DNA from: Enoplosus armatus
Lineage: Eukaryota > Chordata > Actinopteri > Centrarchiformes > Enoplosidae
NCBI RefSeq assembly: GCF_043641665.1
Contig: NC_092181.1
Location: 2,733,421-2,797,420 of the forward strand
DNA: 64,000 nt
Direction: 5' to 3'
Shown: positions 36,162 through 48,584 of the stretch, one piece after another
Position numbering within the stretch: the stretch's first letter is position 1
How the letters are laid out: each line of letters opens with the position of its first letter
The notes under the pieces: generated by a model
Seen by the model: only the letters and a program-made list of their open reading frames with translations
The model's database searches: none
Told to the model about the DNA's origin: nothing
Translations under genes and position numbers: made by a program

Positions 36162-36212
<51 letters not shown>

Positions 36213-39200
36213 TTTAGTGCAGCTGTGCTCAACTCATCTCAAATTCACACTGGCTAGATCACCATGTGTCTCTGGTGATTTTCATCTTACTTCAATGAGC
36301 CGGCACCTATGGCACAAGAGAGGATTGTTCGCTCTGTAACCCTGCCTACACGTCCCATAATGCACCACCCCCTGCTCCTGGAACAAGGAAAGGCTGCGTG
36401 CAGTGGCTCTTGGTCATTTAAGTCACTGTACTTTCTCTGAAATGCCAGAATGATGAAAACCAGTTCATATTCTTTAGTGACCCAGCTTTCTTGACTGTTA
36501 AATACTGCATTCCAGTATATTTATGCTAAATAAAGAGCAACGAGACCCAAAAGAACACACAGTTTGTACATTCGGGACATTTGGGCTTGTTTTTGACATC
36601 TGTCACTCAACACACAAACACTTTCCATCTGTCCATTTATGTACAGAAACATCCATCTGTTCCAATAATGATCCCTCTGTCTCACGTTTGTCTTGTGTTT
36701 TGGAACTCCCCACATTCACTTCCCTAATGTCTCTGTCTTCTTTAGTTTTCTGTACTTTTTTGTCTCACCCCATCAACAGGATTGTGGCCTATTTCTCTCT
36801 CTCTTTGCCCTCTCACCTCATCCTCCTTCCCACCCGTTAAACAGTCCCTCTCTATCCTCTTCCCAGATCTCATTATGAGCGTTGTTAGGGGAGTTGGTGG
36901 CATCTCTGGAGTCACATGGCAGGCAGCTGCACTCAGAAGTAGGTCACATGGTTAGATGGGTAACCAGAGCGGACAGCAGCAGACCACGGGACAGACAGTT
37001 AGCAGTCTTCACTTTATAAACAGTCGATGAGCACAAGAGCTGGGGTATCTCAAGAGTATAATGTCACTGTTGTGTTGTGTAATAATTACATGCTTTGGCC
37101 AGTTTGTTAAAGTAGAAATGGATGCAGGTTCTTGTGACTTTCCTGAGATGTTATGTCACATATACTATTTAGTCATCTCTTCTGTAAAGGCGGCTTTCAG
37201 TAAATAAACCTGAGGATGTTTGCTGATTTTGTCTCATGACGATGCACTTTCCTCTGTCTTGTCGCTGCGTTCAAGGAACTCCTGATATTTAAAAGTTGGC
37301 GGCTTAACAGTAATCTCTGTAATGTAAAATAACTTTTGTTTATTTTGTTCTGTGGTTGATGTTGTGACAGCAGAGCTCCTGATTGCAGTGCTTTTTGGAA
37401 GCAGAACCAAATACCAGATGTCCAGAATTTCTTTGAATGCACCACCAAGGAAGACTTTTCCATATGATCCCTGCTCTTAACTGAATTTTCACAGGACAGT
37501 GATAAAAGTGGATTACCTAAGTTTTATGTCTCTGCTGGTAGATTTTCATACTGTACTTGAACTGAAACTGAACTGAGACCAATGGCTGCCTGAAAGGGAG
37601 GAAATCAGGCTCAAACTGTTTAGCTTTGCTTTTGATCAACAGTAATGTAAAGTGTGCAATGGGAAGTTAATAGGTAAGCTTGAAAAGCCTTTAACAAGAC
37701 AGTTTCTTCTTGCTTTTCTGCACATCATTGAAGGCCACCGTCTTCTTTTCTCTGTTGATGTAGATATTTGCCGTGGTGGTGTTTTCCTGCATCACAACAG
37801 AGGGATACATCAACCCTCCCCACAGTGCCGAGGCCAAGTGCATCTTCAACCAGAATGACTCGGCGTGTCAATATGCTGTTGGCATCGGGGTGATTGCCTT
37901 CCTGGCATGTGTGGCCTTCCTGGTGTTGGATGTTTACTTGCCCTTTATGAGCAACGCACAGGAAAGGAAGTATGCTGTCATAGCAGACCTGGGATTCTCA
38001 GGTGAGCAGGAGCATTACAGTGATTTCTCGTTTGTTTTGTAAGAGCTTTAAAGCTGCACTAATCGATATTTTTTTATATTAACCATGGCTCAAATGACTT
38101 TGTGTCACTCATAATGAATTCTCACCTGACCCTGAAGTTCCCCTCAGCTCTATGGAGTGTTTTAGCACCCTTCAGTTCATTGTTTTGGTTTTACAGCCCA
38201 CAACATTATTGTTTTGGTTCTCTCTCACTGCTCATCAACCTCCTGCAGCTGTTTCTATCTCTATAAACCCACAGTACGCTACCTGCTCAGCACCAGACAG
38301 CAGACAGACACAGTTAGCAACTAGCTGGTGAACGTTGTGGAGTTGGTAGAGACCAAAAACAGAGCTAAAAGAGAGACAATATTCAACTCGTCAGGTGGAC
38401 ACACACTAAATGAATGCTAATGTTGCTCTGAATCTCGTGTTAAAATAAGTAACTGTTTGCTAACGTGTTCACCATATCAACTTTATTAGCTGATAATATA
38501 TCAATGTTGTGTTTACATCTTGTTCACCTGCCCCCTAGTGGCCGAAAACACAAGTTAATGTTGCTTTAAAGTGAACTTGAAAGTTGAATAAGATGCCGAG
38601 ATCTGAAACAAAAGTGCACAAAAATAATACAATTGAATGATAGCACTGAAAGGTGCTTTGTGTAAAAAGTGCGTGGCATTTGTAGAGATAGTGGAGGGTG
38701 AAGTCATTTCTCTGGACACTCACCTTTTTATTTTGTTAAGTATAAAATTGTAAAATAAGAGCTTGTAAAGGATGAAAGGCATGTGAGGACACGGTCTTCT
38801 AACCAGAAAAATTATAACAACTTATTTGTGAACATATATTCAAGTTAGATGTAACACCATGCCACACATGACACGATGTCCTTGTATACGGAATAATTTG
38901 AGACCACATACATATAAGATACGTATAGTATGTGTTATGTTAAGACATGTAAATTATGGTGATTTAATCCACTGATTGACTTAATTGCCACTTCAACATG
39001 AGGCTGTGTTTACTACAAAAAACGGTGATTATGGTTACATTAGTAGTTGTTTGAAGATGATAATTGGCAGTAGTGTAGTGATAATTCTGTCATTTATTTT
39101 TACCACAGCAATATTAACTGTACTCTCAGTGGTTATCTCAGCTCCTCAGTTTCAGCCTCTGAGTGTTGGCGTAATGTGGCACAGGCCGTGGCCTGTTTTC

Positions 39201-40380
39201 TTGACATAACACAACATGTATTATTCATTGAGGCACACAGTAGATGATGAGTGAGCAGCAGAGTGGAGGAGGGGAGGAAGGCGTCACAGATTTTGATGAA
39301 ATTAAACATTCATCAGCTGTACATGACACAGCTCACAGACAGCCATTCTTCAAGCAAACAAAGAAGTGTTAGTTTGGAAAACAGCTTGTGGTCATTTGAG
39401 CAGATGGCAACAGGAGAGCCCTTATTATTCTTCTGACGTTGTTTTTGTTCTTTTGTATGTTTTTCACAGGGATTTACTTTTCATATCAGGGTTTTCAGCC
39501 GAGCACGTTTGATATCTTTTCATGCAGTGAAAACAATCATTTATGTGTGTGTGTGTGCTTCTGTATGTTTTCTAGGGGCGTGGACCTTCCTGTGGTTTGT
39601 GTGTTTCTGCCTGTTGGCCAGTCAGTGGGGTCGCACTCATGATGTCCGCGGCGTCCCAGAGGACGCTGCACGTGCCACTGTGGCCTTCTCATTCTTCTCT
39701 ATCGCCACCTGGGTGAGCGAGGCTGCTGTTCCATTTTGTTCATTACAAACGGCTCCGGTTTTAGCTCCAGTTTCTTTGGCTTTCAAATCTCATGTGGCAG
39801 AGCTTCCCACCATCACTTGAATGCACCATTCAGATGACTCGTCAAGACAAAACCAACAATTTAACCGCATTACCACACATCAGTAATGTAGCAATAATGC
39901 ATTGTGTTGACAGAGTAACTACAGAGAGGCTGTAAGTCTCGGCAAGTTTATTTTTACACTGGTATGAAGTGAAACCAGTTCAGTTAGAAGGTGAGAAAAA
40001 TACATCAGTCTAAAACTCTATAGTATGCTTTGGACATGCTCAGCAATGCTGTAAAGTTTATTGAAATAAAGTCTTTAAAGTAACTGTAATAACCATGAGA
40101 TTTTTATTTGACTATGCAGGGAATCTTGACCTACTTTGCCCTTGGTCGTTTCCGCCGTGGCGTTCATGAAGTTACCATCCCAACCTACACGGAGCCACCA
40201 CCAGATCACCACACCCCCTACCCTCCAACCTACGCCCCCACCTCCTACAACCCCACTACCTACACCCCTACCACTTACACAGCCTATCCCAGCAATGTGC
40301 CCGACATGCACCAGCAGCCTCCCTTCACCCCGAACCCTCAGCCGCAAGGAGACGCTGGCTACCTGCCGCCCAGCTACTGA
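34875..40380 (+). CDS. syngr2: Synaptogyrin-2 (four-helix MARVEL-domain vesicle protein)
   Basis: Exons 34875-34985, 37764-38001, 39576-39712 and 40120-40380 join in phase; 248 residues (human SYNGR2 has 224). The start gives MEETGGASAYGASLAGGGFD followed by FYKFVRQPQTIVRLLSWIF, the typical entry into the MARVEL domain. Four membrane helices are visible: around IFAVVVFSCI, VGIGVIAFLACVAFLVLDVY, TFLWFVCFCLLASQW, and ATVAFSFFSIATW continuing into exon 4. The paired Cys in the first luminal loop (KCIFNQNDSAC) are characteristic. The cytoplasmic tail is unusually rich in Pro, Thr and Tyr, with repeated P-T-x-Y type units (PPTYAPTSYNPTTYTPTTY). Known role: membrane traffic and microvesicle formation outside neurons. 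The long first intron (2.8 kb) and the position upstream of tk1 match the mammalian gene. Confidence 0.95.
36002..36054. repeat. Compound (GT)n(GA)n microsatellite
   Basis: About 15 TG units run directly into about 9 GA units in syngr2 intron 1. Confidence 0.95.
36166..36208. repeat. (CA)n microsatellite
   Basis: About 21 CA units, 110 bases after the GT/GA tract; the two are complementary in type and could pair as a hairpin. Confidence 0.95.
38046..38572. mobile_element. Non-autonomous DNA transposon (MITE-like) in syngr2 intron 2
   Basis: The ends are short inverted repeats: TTTAAAGCTGCACTAA on the left and TTAATGTTGCTTTAAA on the right. The interior holds CACCTGCCCCCTAGTGGCC near the right end. 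No transposase frame is present. The outline matches a repeat common in teleost introns; family name unknown. Confidence 0.55.
38573..39575. other. Remainder of syngr2 intron 2
   Basis: AT-rich sequence without a supportable exon; the open frames here are short and have no recognisable family pattern. The following intron (39713-40119) is also empty. Confidence 0.35.
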
Positions 40381-42990
40381 GACAAAGGGAGGTCACGTGG
40401 ACGAGGTGGTGTTCCAGATCATCTGTTGGTACACTTGTAGTTGCACTGCACAGACCCAGAGCTATATCATATTGATGTGGTTTTACATTTGATTTAATAC
40501 ACTTTTTCAGGTGTTGTCAGATTTGAGAGCCTGAGCAGTGCAACTGCAAGTTAGAGATGAGGGACACTGCGGTTTACGCCAAAGGGTCTGTGGTCAGATC
40601 TCAAGACATCAACTGTTTAGCAGATTAGCGCTGATGATTGGGTAATCTGACCTTAGACCTGTGTGCAAAGACGCAACTTTTTACCTCAAATGGGCTGATC
40701 CTGAAGGGGAGAGGTAGATTGAATGTACCCAGGAGGTCAAAGGTCACATTATGTGACGTTATGAAATATACCTGTAACAGCTCCAATCAGAGAGGAACCT
40801 GAGAATGTGTGTTTGTACATAGATTTCACTATGCAAAGCTGCCATTGTAATGGTTGTATGTGCCTGATTTTCTTTTCTTATTTGGTTTTGTGGATTTTTC
40901 CCCCTCAGTGCATTTAGCACCTATAAAGAGTTTAGGATGTATTAAACTGAAACATGTTGTTGTGGGAGTGGAGTACAGTGGAAAGAGACCACTATAAAGC
41001 CAAATGTCTCCCTTTGATTGATTTTTTTTGTAAAATGTGGGCTCTGTAGAGATCATGCAGTTAAGTTTGTTAGCCATATAACCATAAAATCACCCTTGAT
41101 AGAAATATTTGCCATCTTTGTGCGACAGTAAAATGACTCCTGTGTTTTTAAGACCACTCTAATCAAAATTGTTGTTGATGGTGACATGAAAACCTGTAAA
41201 AACCTCTTTAACTTTCTTTAACTCTGACCATGGCAGATTGAACAAATTTGAAAATGGGTTACATGTGCCACTCTGCAGAGGCGTTTATTGGACGTTCACA
41301 GTCAGTGTTGTCCTTTAAACTTGTAGCTCACATTCAGATAGCGCGGAGGGAGGAGCATGTAGATAACTTTGCCCTTATTGAACAGGTTTATCCACCAAGC
41401 ATGTCCTCACACTGAAGAGTAACTTATTAACTACCAGCAACAATGCTTCCTCTTCAGCCTGTGAACAGAGCGGCCTCACACTTCCTCCAAGGTCTTGGTG
41501 ACGTTTAGTTTTCTCAACACTGATGTTTATCTCCTGCTTACAGGCTCCTTAATCTAAACTGTTGAAGGCAGACTGCAGCGAGCACGTCTTTACCGATGAC
41601 AGATTAACACCTCAGCCTGCAATGGTGAGAATCAAACACCTGTCCTTAGAAAGACAACTGGTTTACTTTGTTGCTTTGTGCCTGACAGTAATATGCGTGT
41701 CAGTTTAACACCTCAGCTGCCTCGTCTGGATCCAGTTCTGGCTGTTGTGCTTCAACTAAAGTGACACTCAAAAGTTGGCCCAAAGTCAGATTTTGGTCAT
41801 TGTTGCGGGGGTGTAAACTGACTCTACATTTGTGAATGACAAACCAGAAATTGAATGTGGTTATATTTATAAAACACAATGCTGTTATGGTACCACATTG
41901 AAGACATTTGTATTAGTAGGAAGACATTGATTATAGTGTTTGTCCTTTAGAAGAAAACATGTGCATAACCTACTGAAGCCAAATATATAAAAAACACTGC
42001 TGTTGATTTCTCATTTGTGCCTTAAGGAGAGAAATTAAACTTTGGAGGGTTTTTTAAGGGAAGGAAAGGGAATAAAAAGTGCCCTGATTAAATATTGAAG
42101 TTATATTTAGGATTTTCATGCTCTGAAAAATCAGTGAACATTTAAAATCAATGTGTGCCTCTGATGGTGAAGACTGCAGCTTGTAATTACCCAACCAATA
42201 ATGAATTTCTAAATTGTGCCTTTAGACTAATGGCATCACATCTTAATATTGTAATAGTAACACAAGGCTCAAATTTGATATGCAATGTTGACTTTTTTGT
42301 ATATTTAGTAGCATACATTGACTAATTTATTTCATCAAGCTCCATGTTTTAGATGCGAGAATAGATTTGAGTAAAATCAGTTGTTTTGTGATTCCTACAA
42401 ATGTGTTATTTAAAACTGGCAAGATACTGTTCAGGTTTTGGTTGGCTTGATTTGCTTTTCTTTTGTACCTAGTACCAAGTACCTTTTTTGATCATTGAGT
42501 TGTAAAGTTGCCATATGCCTTATCTGCCCTGCCCCCTCTTTTGTTATAATTTCATATAATGGTGCCAGAAGCACAACAGCGATTTACTTTTGTTCATAGA
42601 ATAAAATCATTCACAAGATGTCTGGTCTCATTGAGGATATTGTTGTGTTTGTGTACTGCAGTGATACAGAGGATATATTTTCCCATTCCAACCTGCCAGC
42701 TCACTGCACAGCCTTGGAATTGGCCAGGATTTAAACAGGTTATTTTGGTCCTCTGTAGCATGTGAGGGCATTGAATTACACATCACACTGTTAGTGTACA
42801 GAGTTAAAAACATTCACTTTTGCAAGTGTGAGAGGACAATTTCCAAGCAGTCTCAGTCAAATCTTTGCAAAAGAAATCCGAGCGTATGTTTAGAAACTCC
42901 ACATTTTACTTATATTTTACTTAATACCATTCTTGACCTGCTGTACATAGTGAAACTTATGAGTACACATTCTGATAATAAAAAATAATT
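40381..42990 (+). other. syngr2: Long 3'UTR of syngr2
   Basis: Non-coding sequence after the syngr2 stop codon. Candidate polyadenylation signals AATAAA occur at 42600-42605 and about 42977-42982. No other gene seen. The second signal lies only about 230 bases from the stop codon of the convergent tk1 gene. Confidence 0.45.
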
Positions 42991-43216
42991 TAAAACCTTA
43001 TATTTGACAGGATAGTGGAGGTGGATAATGCTGTTAAACCTATGGCAGTGAGTTGTTAACGGGTCTGCTCATTTTCAGTGTTATCAAATGCTCTGTCATA
43101 TCAAGTAAAAACATAAAAACATAGAATACCAGACACCAAATACAAACAAAGGCTTAAAAGGACAAACAAAACTATTTGATTCATACTCTCCACAATTTCT
43201 GCAACAATTTTTGTGT

Positions 43217-45804
43217 TCAGAGGTGGAGAGAGGAGAAAAGCTTCCTGGGAATCCCAGAGTCCACGAGTTTTCCTACAAGTGCTTGTTGTGGAGTTTCGTT
43301 CCTGAAAGGAGCACTGTTCTCTTTGTCCACCATTAGACCTCCATAACACTTTCTACACACCGCCTGATACTTGTCAGCTCCACCAATCACTTCCACCTGT
43401 GGCACAGACAAACAATAGTTAACTTGTTATAAACTACCCTGCAATATCTCAGTAAACATTTTAAGAAATATGCAAGTATGGCTGCGACAGATTTGGGAAC
43501 AATTATCTTGTTACAGTCCAACACAGTTACAGCATATAGAGAGACCATAAACCATACCATAATATAGTAATTTGTCCAACCATGTCACACCACCACCCTC
43601 TGAAAAAAAGTGTTCTGCCTCCTCACCTCCTTCTCTGCTCCTATCCTCTTGGTGTAGGCAGCTTCTTTGTAACACTGCATGCAGACAGCGTGGAGCTTCA
43701 CTACGCTCTCCGCCAGAGGGATGAGGTTCAGGATGTTTCCAAACGGCTACAAGAATGCACAGGAAAAGCAGTCAGTTCCACTGAATAGATCATTACAGGT
43801 ACAATTACATTACAAGGACAGAGCAGACACATTATAGTGTGGAATAAAGAGCACATTGAATATCTGTTATAGTGCTGCTTGTGCAGATTGTTCAGTCCTT
43901 TCCTAAAAATGTGCGTCTTGTCATGGACATTTTGTTGCGTCTATTCCCACAGTGGTGCTCTATCTGCCCCTGCAGCATGCACACAGTGTCCATTTGTATG
44001 AACTGTGAGTGTTTGCCAGCATCACACTGACATGTGGAGACAAACAGATCCTCACCTTTCTCTGGAAGGTTCCATCCAAGGCAGCTACAATGACCGTCTT
44101 CCCCAAGTTGGCCATCTCTTCACAAAACTCCACTGTGTCTGGAAACTACAACAACACAAAAGAAGCACAGTTAGTTTTAGTTCGTGAGGAACTCGTCCCG
44201 CTGAATTAACACCCCTCACTAGTGCACAGTACGACCTCCTGGGCTCTATGCAGGTAAACAGTAACTAATTTAGGGCAAATAAGAGGAAATATATACACTT
44301 ACAAACTGTCCTTCATCAATTCCAATGACACAGGCTTGCAATGCCAGAGGCCGCACATCTCCCAGACAGTTGGCTGGTATAGCTTCCATTGTGTGTCTGA
44401 TATACAGGGTAGAGGGGGAAAAAAACTTAAAAAATGGAAGTGTATTGCTTTGTTACTTTGCTTGATTTGTCCTTTCACAAACCGAAAGACTTTCAAAATG
44501 TATCTGAGAATTACTTTGCAAATTACTTCCTGCTTTATTCAGACATCCACCAACATAATGCCTGAGAGGAAAACCTACATCTACCCAGGAATCCACTAGA
44601 GGTCATGTTTTGCTCAGGTATCATGATCAGGCTGGTGAAAGACACCGTATTCCTGTCTGTCCATTTTCAAAAGCAACTAATGCAATTGCTGCAATTTAGT
44701 TCAATTCAAAATAAAAAGTGTACTCTTTAGACAAGGGGTTAACTGCTGTACCTCTAGATATCCTTTCAGTGTATCCACCTCAGCTTCACATTTTACTTTT
44801 TGTAGTTAGGTATGTGCAAACAATAGTGTCATGTTTCCCATCGACCTGTGTTGTATTTGTCATTGTAGGAAGTGGCTCTGCAAAAATTAAGACTAATCTA
44901 ATAAGCAAGGTTACAAAGCCTTAAGGTCTTCCCTTTTCACTTCATTACCACATCCCCAAACAAAGTGTATTTCTGGAAATGTGAGCAACTTGTCTAAATA
45001 AATCATGTAAATACAAACAGGGGCCTTACTTGTCATGTGTGGCCATGCCTTCGTCAGAATAACGTGTGTCTTTGGCATATTTGACCACCAAGCAGTTGTA
45101 CTGGGCTATCTGGAAGCGTCGCACTCTTCGCATCAGTTCAGTGCTGCAAAGTAAATGACAAAAACCCATCGGTCCATCTTGCATATGAAAACATAATGTA
45201 TACACGTTTACACCGTAAACATGAATACTAAGCAATATTGTTTAGTATAATGTGCAACATCAGTGTCCTAAAATGTGTCAGTATACAAAGCATACTGCAT
45301 TGCAACTGTACGCTTCCCAACATGAGATTCATATAGACTGTAAAGGTGGGGGCTGGGAAAACAACGCCGGGGATTTGGCGGGATGTTTATGGCTGGGCGG
45401 AATTTGAGACGTCAATGCAGTTTTAACATTACTTTAAACAGTGAAAATCAATAACACTAGCAAGCTACGCCCGTTTCTGTCTGAATGACTACACAGAAAC
45501 TCACCTTTTGCCTGAAAACATCGGTCCGAAGATGACCTGCAAACGACAGTGGAGGGGCTGTTAGTCAGACTGAGGGAGGCGGTGAAGTCAGAGAGCTGAA
45601 AGTCGATGGCACGTTAAATACACGCCTAATGTTAGCCCACATTAAGTCATGTTACGTTCACTTCAGCTAGTCTAGGGTGCGATATGATTAAGACAACGAC
45701 GTTAACGTTTAACGTTATCAATCAAATAACTTACGAACCTGAATCTGTCCCCGTGCTTTCCTCGGTGAATTTGGAAGAACTCTCGGAAAATCCACACAGT
45801 CCAT
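43217..45804 (-). CDS. tk1: Thymidine kinase 1, cytosolic
   Basis: Exons on the minus strand: 45804-45739, 45536-45505, 45143-45030, 44396-44303, 44145-44056, 43746-43627, 43396-43217; phases agree, 231 residues (human 234). It phosphorylates thymidine with ATP in the dTTP salvage pathway of S-phase cells. Landmarks: P-loop GPMFSGKS at residues 26-33, [11 protein letters not shown], the catalytic Glu in [21 protein letters not shown], the two zinc-binding Cys pairs CMQC and CRKC, and the thymidine-binding loop [11 protein letters not shown]. Near the C-terminus, VDKENSAP contains a KEN box, the degradation signal used at mitotic exit in mammalian TK1. All catalytic features are intact. It is head-to-head with afmid and tail-to-tail with syngr2, as in human. 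Confidence 0.97.
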
Positions 45805-46030
45805 TCTTATCTAATGACGCGACAGTTAAAATGTTGAAACACAATTAAATAAAACACAAACACATCACTAATTGAATCCCCTAGGAAAGGTTGCTCTGAA
45901 ACAAAACGTTGAATCTGGCGCGCCGGCAGATATCAGCTGCTTTAACCCAAATCCCACCAATGGGCGGGCGGTCACGTGAGTCTTTGAACCTATCAGCTTC
46001 CACACAGAGGCGACGTTACTGTGCGTCATA
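45805..46030 (-). promoter_or_regulatory. tk1 promoter with CCAAT and E2F-like sites
   Basis: Just upstream of the tk1 start are TGGCGCGCC (about 45917), an E2F-like motif, and CCACCAATGGGCGGGCGG (about 45955-45972), combining a CCAAT box with a GC box. A second E2F-like TTTGGCGGG lies in the first tk1 half (about 45373). Mammalian TK1 promoters use CCAAT and E2F-type elements for G1/S control, so the same regulation is inferred here. Confidence 0.5.
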
Positions 46031-46235
46031 CGTCATACGTCCTGCTGGGGGCCTTTTGCATTTAAAAAAAGTATAGCAAGATGTTACTTGCAATACTTGT
46101 ATGAAATGGACAATCAGTATTGTTAGTGAGCGAATGTGTGAAGTAAGTATTCTGTTCTATGGTGTAAAATAAGTACAACTAAACCAAACAAAGTGAGAGA
46201 GGAAGAATGGGGACAGCTGATCCTAAATGCATTCA

Positions 46236-46300
46236 GAATCAGAATCAGAATCAGAAATACTTTATTGATCCCCGGGGGGAAATTGTACAGTACCGGTGCT
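46236..46300 (-). mobile_element. 3' tail of a non-LTR retrotransposon or SINE
   Basis: On the minus strand it reads CCCCGGGGATCAATAAAGTATTTCTGATTCTGATTCTG, a tail seen again on the plus strand at 57912-57957. Tandem ATTCTG units at the 3' end and the same core in both places support a dispersed retroelement. The exact family is unknown to me. Confidence 0.6.
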
Positions 46301-46458
46301 CCCATTCCAGAGTAGAAAAATAGCATAATTTAGAACTAAAGGTATGTGCAAAATATAAAAATAAGTAATAGAAAATAAAAAATATACATATTTACAGTAT
46401 TTAAGTGAAGTGAGGTAAAAAATATATATATATATACAGTAACAATGTATATATATAC

Positions 46459-48060
46459 ACACTACCATTCAAAAGTTTGGGGTCACCCAGACAATTTTGT
46501 GTTTTCCATGAAAAGTCACACTTTTATTTACCACCATGAGTTGTAAAATGAATAGAAAATATAGTCAAGACATTGAGAAGGTTAGAAATAATGATTTGTA
46601 TTTGAAATAATAATTTTTTCCTTCAAACTTTGCTTTCGTCAAAGAATCCTCCATTTGCAGCAATTACAGCATTGCAGACCTTTGGCATTCTAGCTGTTAA
46701 TTTGTTGAGGTAATCTGGAGAAATTTCACCCCACGCTTCTAGAAGCCCCTCCCACAAGTTGGATTGGCTGGATGGGCACTTCTTGCGTACCATACGGTCA
46801 AGCTGCTCCCACAACAGCTCAATGGGGTTTAGATCTGGTGACTGCGCTGGCCACTCCATTACAGATAGAATACCAGCTGCCTGCTTCTTCTCTAAATAGT
46901 TCTTGCACAATTTGGAGGTGTGCTTTGGGTCATTGTCCTGTTGTAGGATGAAATTGGCTCCAATCAAGCACTGTCCATAGGGCATGGCATGGCGTTGCAA
47001 AATGGAGTGATAGCCTTCCTTATTCAAAATCCCTTTTACCCTGAACAAATCTCCCACCAAAGCAACCCCAGACCATCACGTTACCCCCACCTTGCTTGAC
47101 AGATGGCGTCAGGCACTCTTCCAGCATCTTTTCAGTTGTTCTGCGTCTCACAAATGTTCTTCTATGTGATCCAAACACCTCAAACTTCGATTCGTCCGTC
47201 CATAACACTTTTTTCCAATCTTCCTCTGTCCAATGTCTGTGTTCTTTTGCCCATATTAATCTTTTTCTTTTATTGGCCAGTCTCAGATATGGCTTTTTCT
47301 TTGCCACTCTGCCCTGAAGGCCAGCATCCCGGAGTCGCCTCTTCACTGTAGATGTTGACACTGGCGTTTTGCGGGTACTATTTAATGAAGCTACCAGTTG
47401 AGGACCTGTGAGGCGTCTATTTCTCAAACTAGAGACTCTAATGTACTTATCTTCTTGCTCAGTTGTGCAGCGAGGCCTCCCACTTCTCTTTCTACTCTGG
47501 TTAGAGCCTGTTTGTGCTGTTCTCTGAAGGGAGTAGTACACACCGTTGTAGGAAATCTTCAGTTTCTTGGCAATTTCTCGCATGGAATAGCCTTCATTTC
47601 TAAGAACAAGAATAGGCTGTCGAGTTTCACATGAAAGTTCTCTTTTTCTGGCCATTTTGAGCGTTTAATCGACCCCACAAATGTGATGCTCCAGATACTC
47701 AACCTGCTCAAAGGAAGGTCAGTTTTATAGCTTCTCTAACCAGCTAAACTGTTTTCAGCTGTGCTAACATGATTGCACAAGGGTTTTCTAATCATCCATT
47801 AGCCTTCTGACGCAATGAGTAAACACATTGTACCATTAGAACACTGGAGTGATAGTTGCTGGAAATGGGCCTCTATACACCTATGTAGATATTACACCAA
47901 AAACCAGACATTTGCAGCTAGAATAGTCATTTACCACATTAGCAATGTATAGAGTGTATTTCTGATTAGTTTAAAGTTATCTTCATTGAAAAAAACAGTG
48001 CTTTTCTTTCAAAAATAAGGAAATTTCTAAGTGACCCCAAACTTTTGAACGGTAGTGTAT
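46459..48060 (-). mobile_element. Tc1/mariner-type transposon, nearly intact
   Basis: The ends are inverted repeats: CACTACCATTCAAAAGTTTG on the left and the complement, differing at one base, on the right (CAAACTTTTGAACGGTAGTG). It is inserted in a TA-rich stretch, as expected for TA-targeting Tc1 elements, and is about 1.6 kb long. The transposase is on the minus strand. The left end abuts a short TA microsatellite and the retroelement tail at 46236-46300. This family is widespread in fishes. Confidence 0.92.
46623..47655 (-). pseudogene. Tc1-like transposase with a single frameshift
   Basis: The first frame, 47655 down to about 47050, opens MARKRELSCETRQPILVLRN and holds the paired-like helix-turn-helix DNA-binding region, the GRPR-type AT hook (SGRPRCT) and the first catalytic Asp (VLWTDESKFEVFG). 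The second frame, about 47060-46623, holds the second Asp (QQDNDPKHTSK) and the Glu (SPDLNPIELLWE), so the DD34E triad is intact. The two frames overlap and meet just after VMVWGCFGG, a one-base (or two-base) shift. No other stop is seen; the joined length would be about 340 residues, normal for Tc1. It is probably inactive unless the shift is a sequencing error. Confidence 0.9.
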
Positions 48061-48584
48061 ATTCTGGATGAGCTGGCCAGGTGCACCCAGCTGCACTAAC
48101 ACTGCCTCCCAGGACCTGAAGGGACACACAAAACACAAGCAGCAGCTCAGGGCAAGACCCAAACCCACAGGCAGTGGCAGAGCCAGAGGGCACCAATATA
48201 CATGTTCCAGTGCACAGCACAGCACAGAAGGTAAAGTAATTGCCTTCAGCACTACACTGCAAACATGTGCAATTTCATATCACGACACATTGACTTTCAC
48301 TTCCTGTAAGCAGCTGAACTGCGTCACATGTCAGTCAGTCAGTCAGAGAATCAGACGGTCGTGTAGAAAACAGCTGCAGTATCTTTCTCTTCCTTCTCTT
48401 AACTCAGCTGCATGACACGTTTTCAGGTTCCCGCCGCCTGTTGGAAAGTTGGAGAAACTCAGTGGGTTTACTTTACAAATTGTGCAAGTTAAATGTGGGT
48501 CACGGGTCTAAAGTTCAGTCCCTCAGTGCCACAGCTGCGCACGTGCTGCTCCGGACTTAATGAAGTCACTAAAGTGATTCAGTG
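48061..48584. other. Spacer between the Tc1 element and afmid
   Basis: Non-coding; a short (CAGT)n run is near 48330-48346. The last part before 48585 is likely the afmid promoter. No TATA box noted. Confidence 0.4.

Larger units (their letters stand above)
34986..37763. other. Long first intron of syngr2
   Basis: No coding exon recognised. It contains the microsatellite pair at 36002-36054 and 36166-36208. The remaining sequence shows nothing I can name; the first 300 bases are CpG-containing and may be part of the promoter island. Confidence 0.4.

Noticed and set aside
47096..47634. Plus-strand open frames inside the Tc1 element
   Set aside because: Shadows of the minus-strand transposase.
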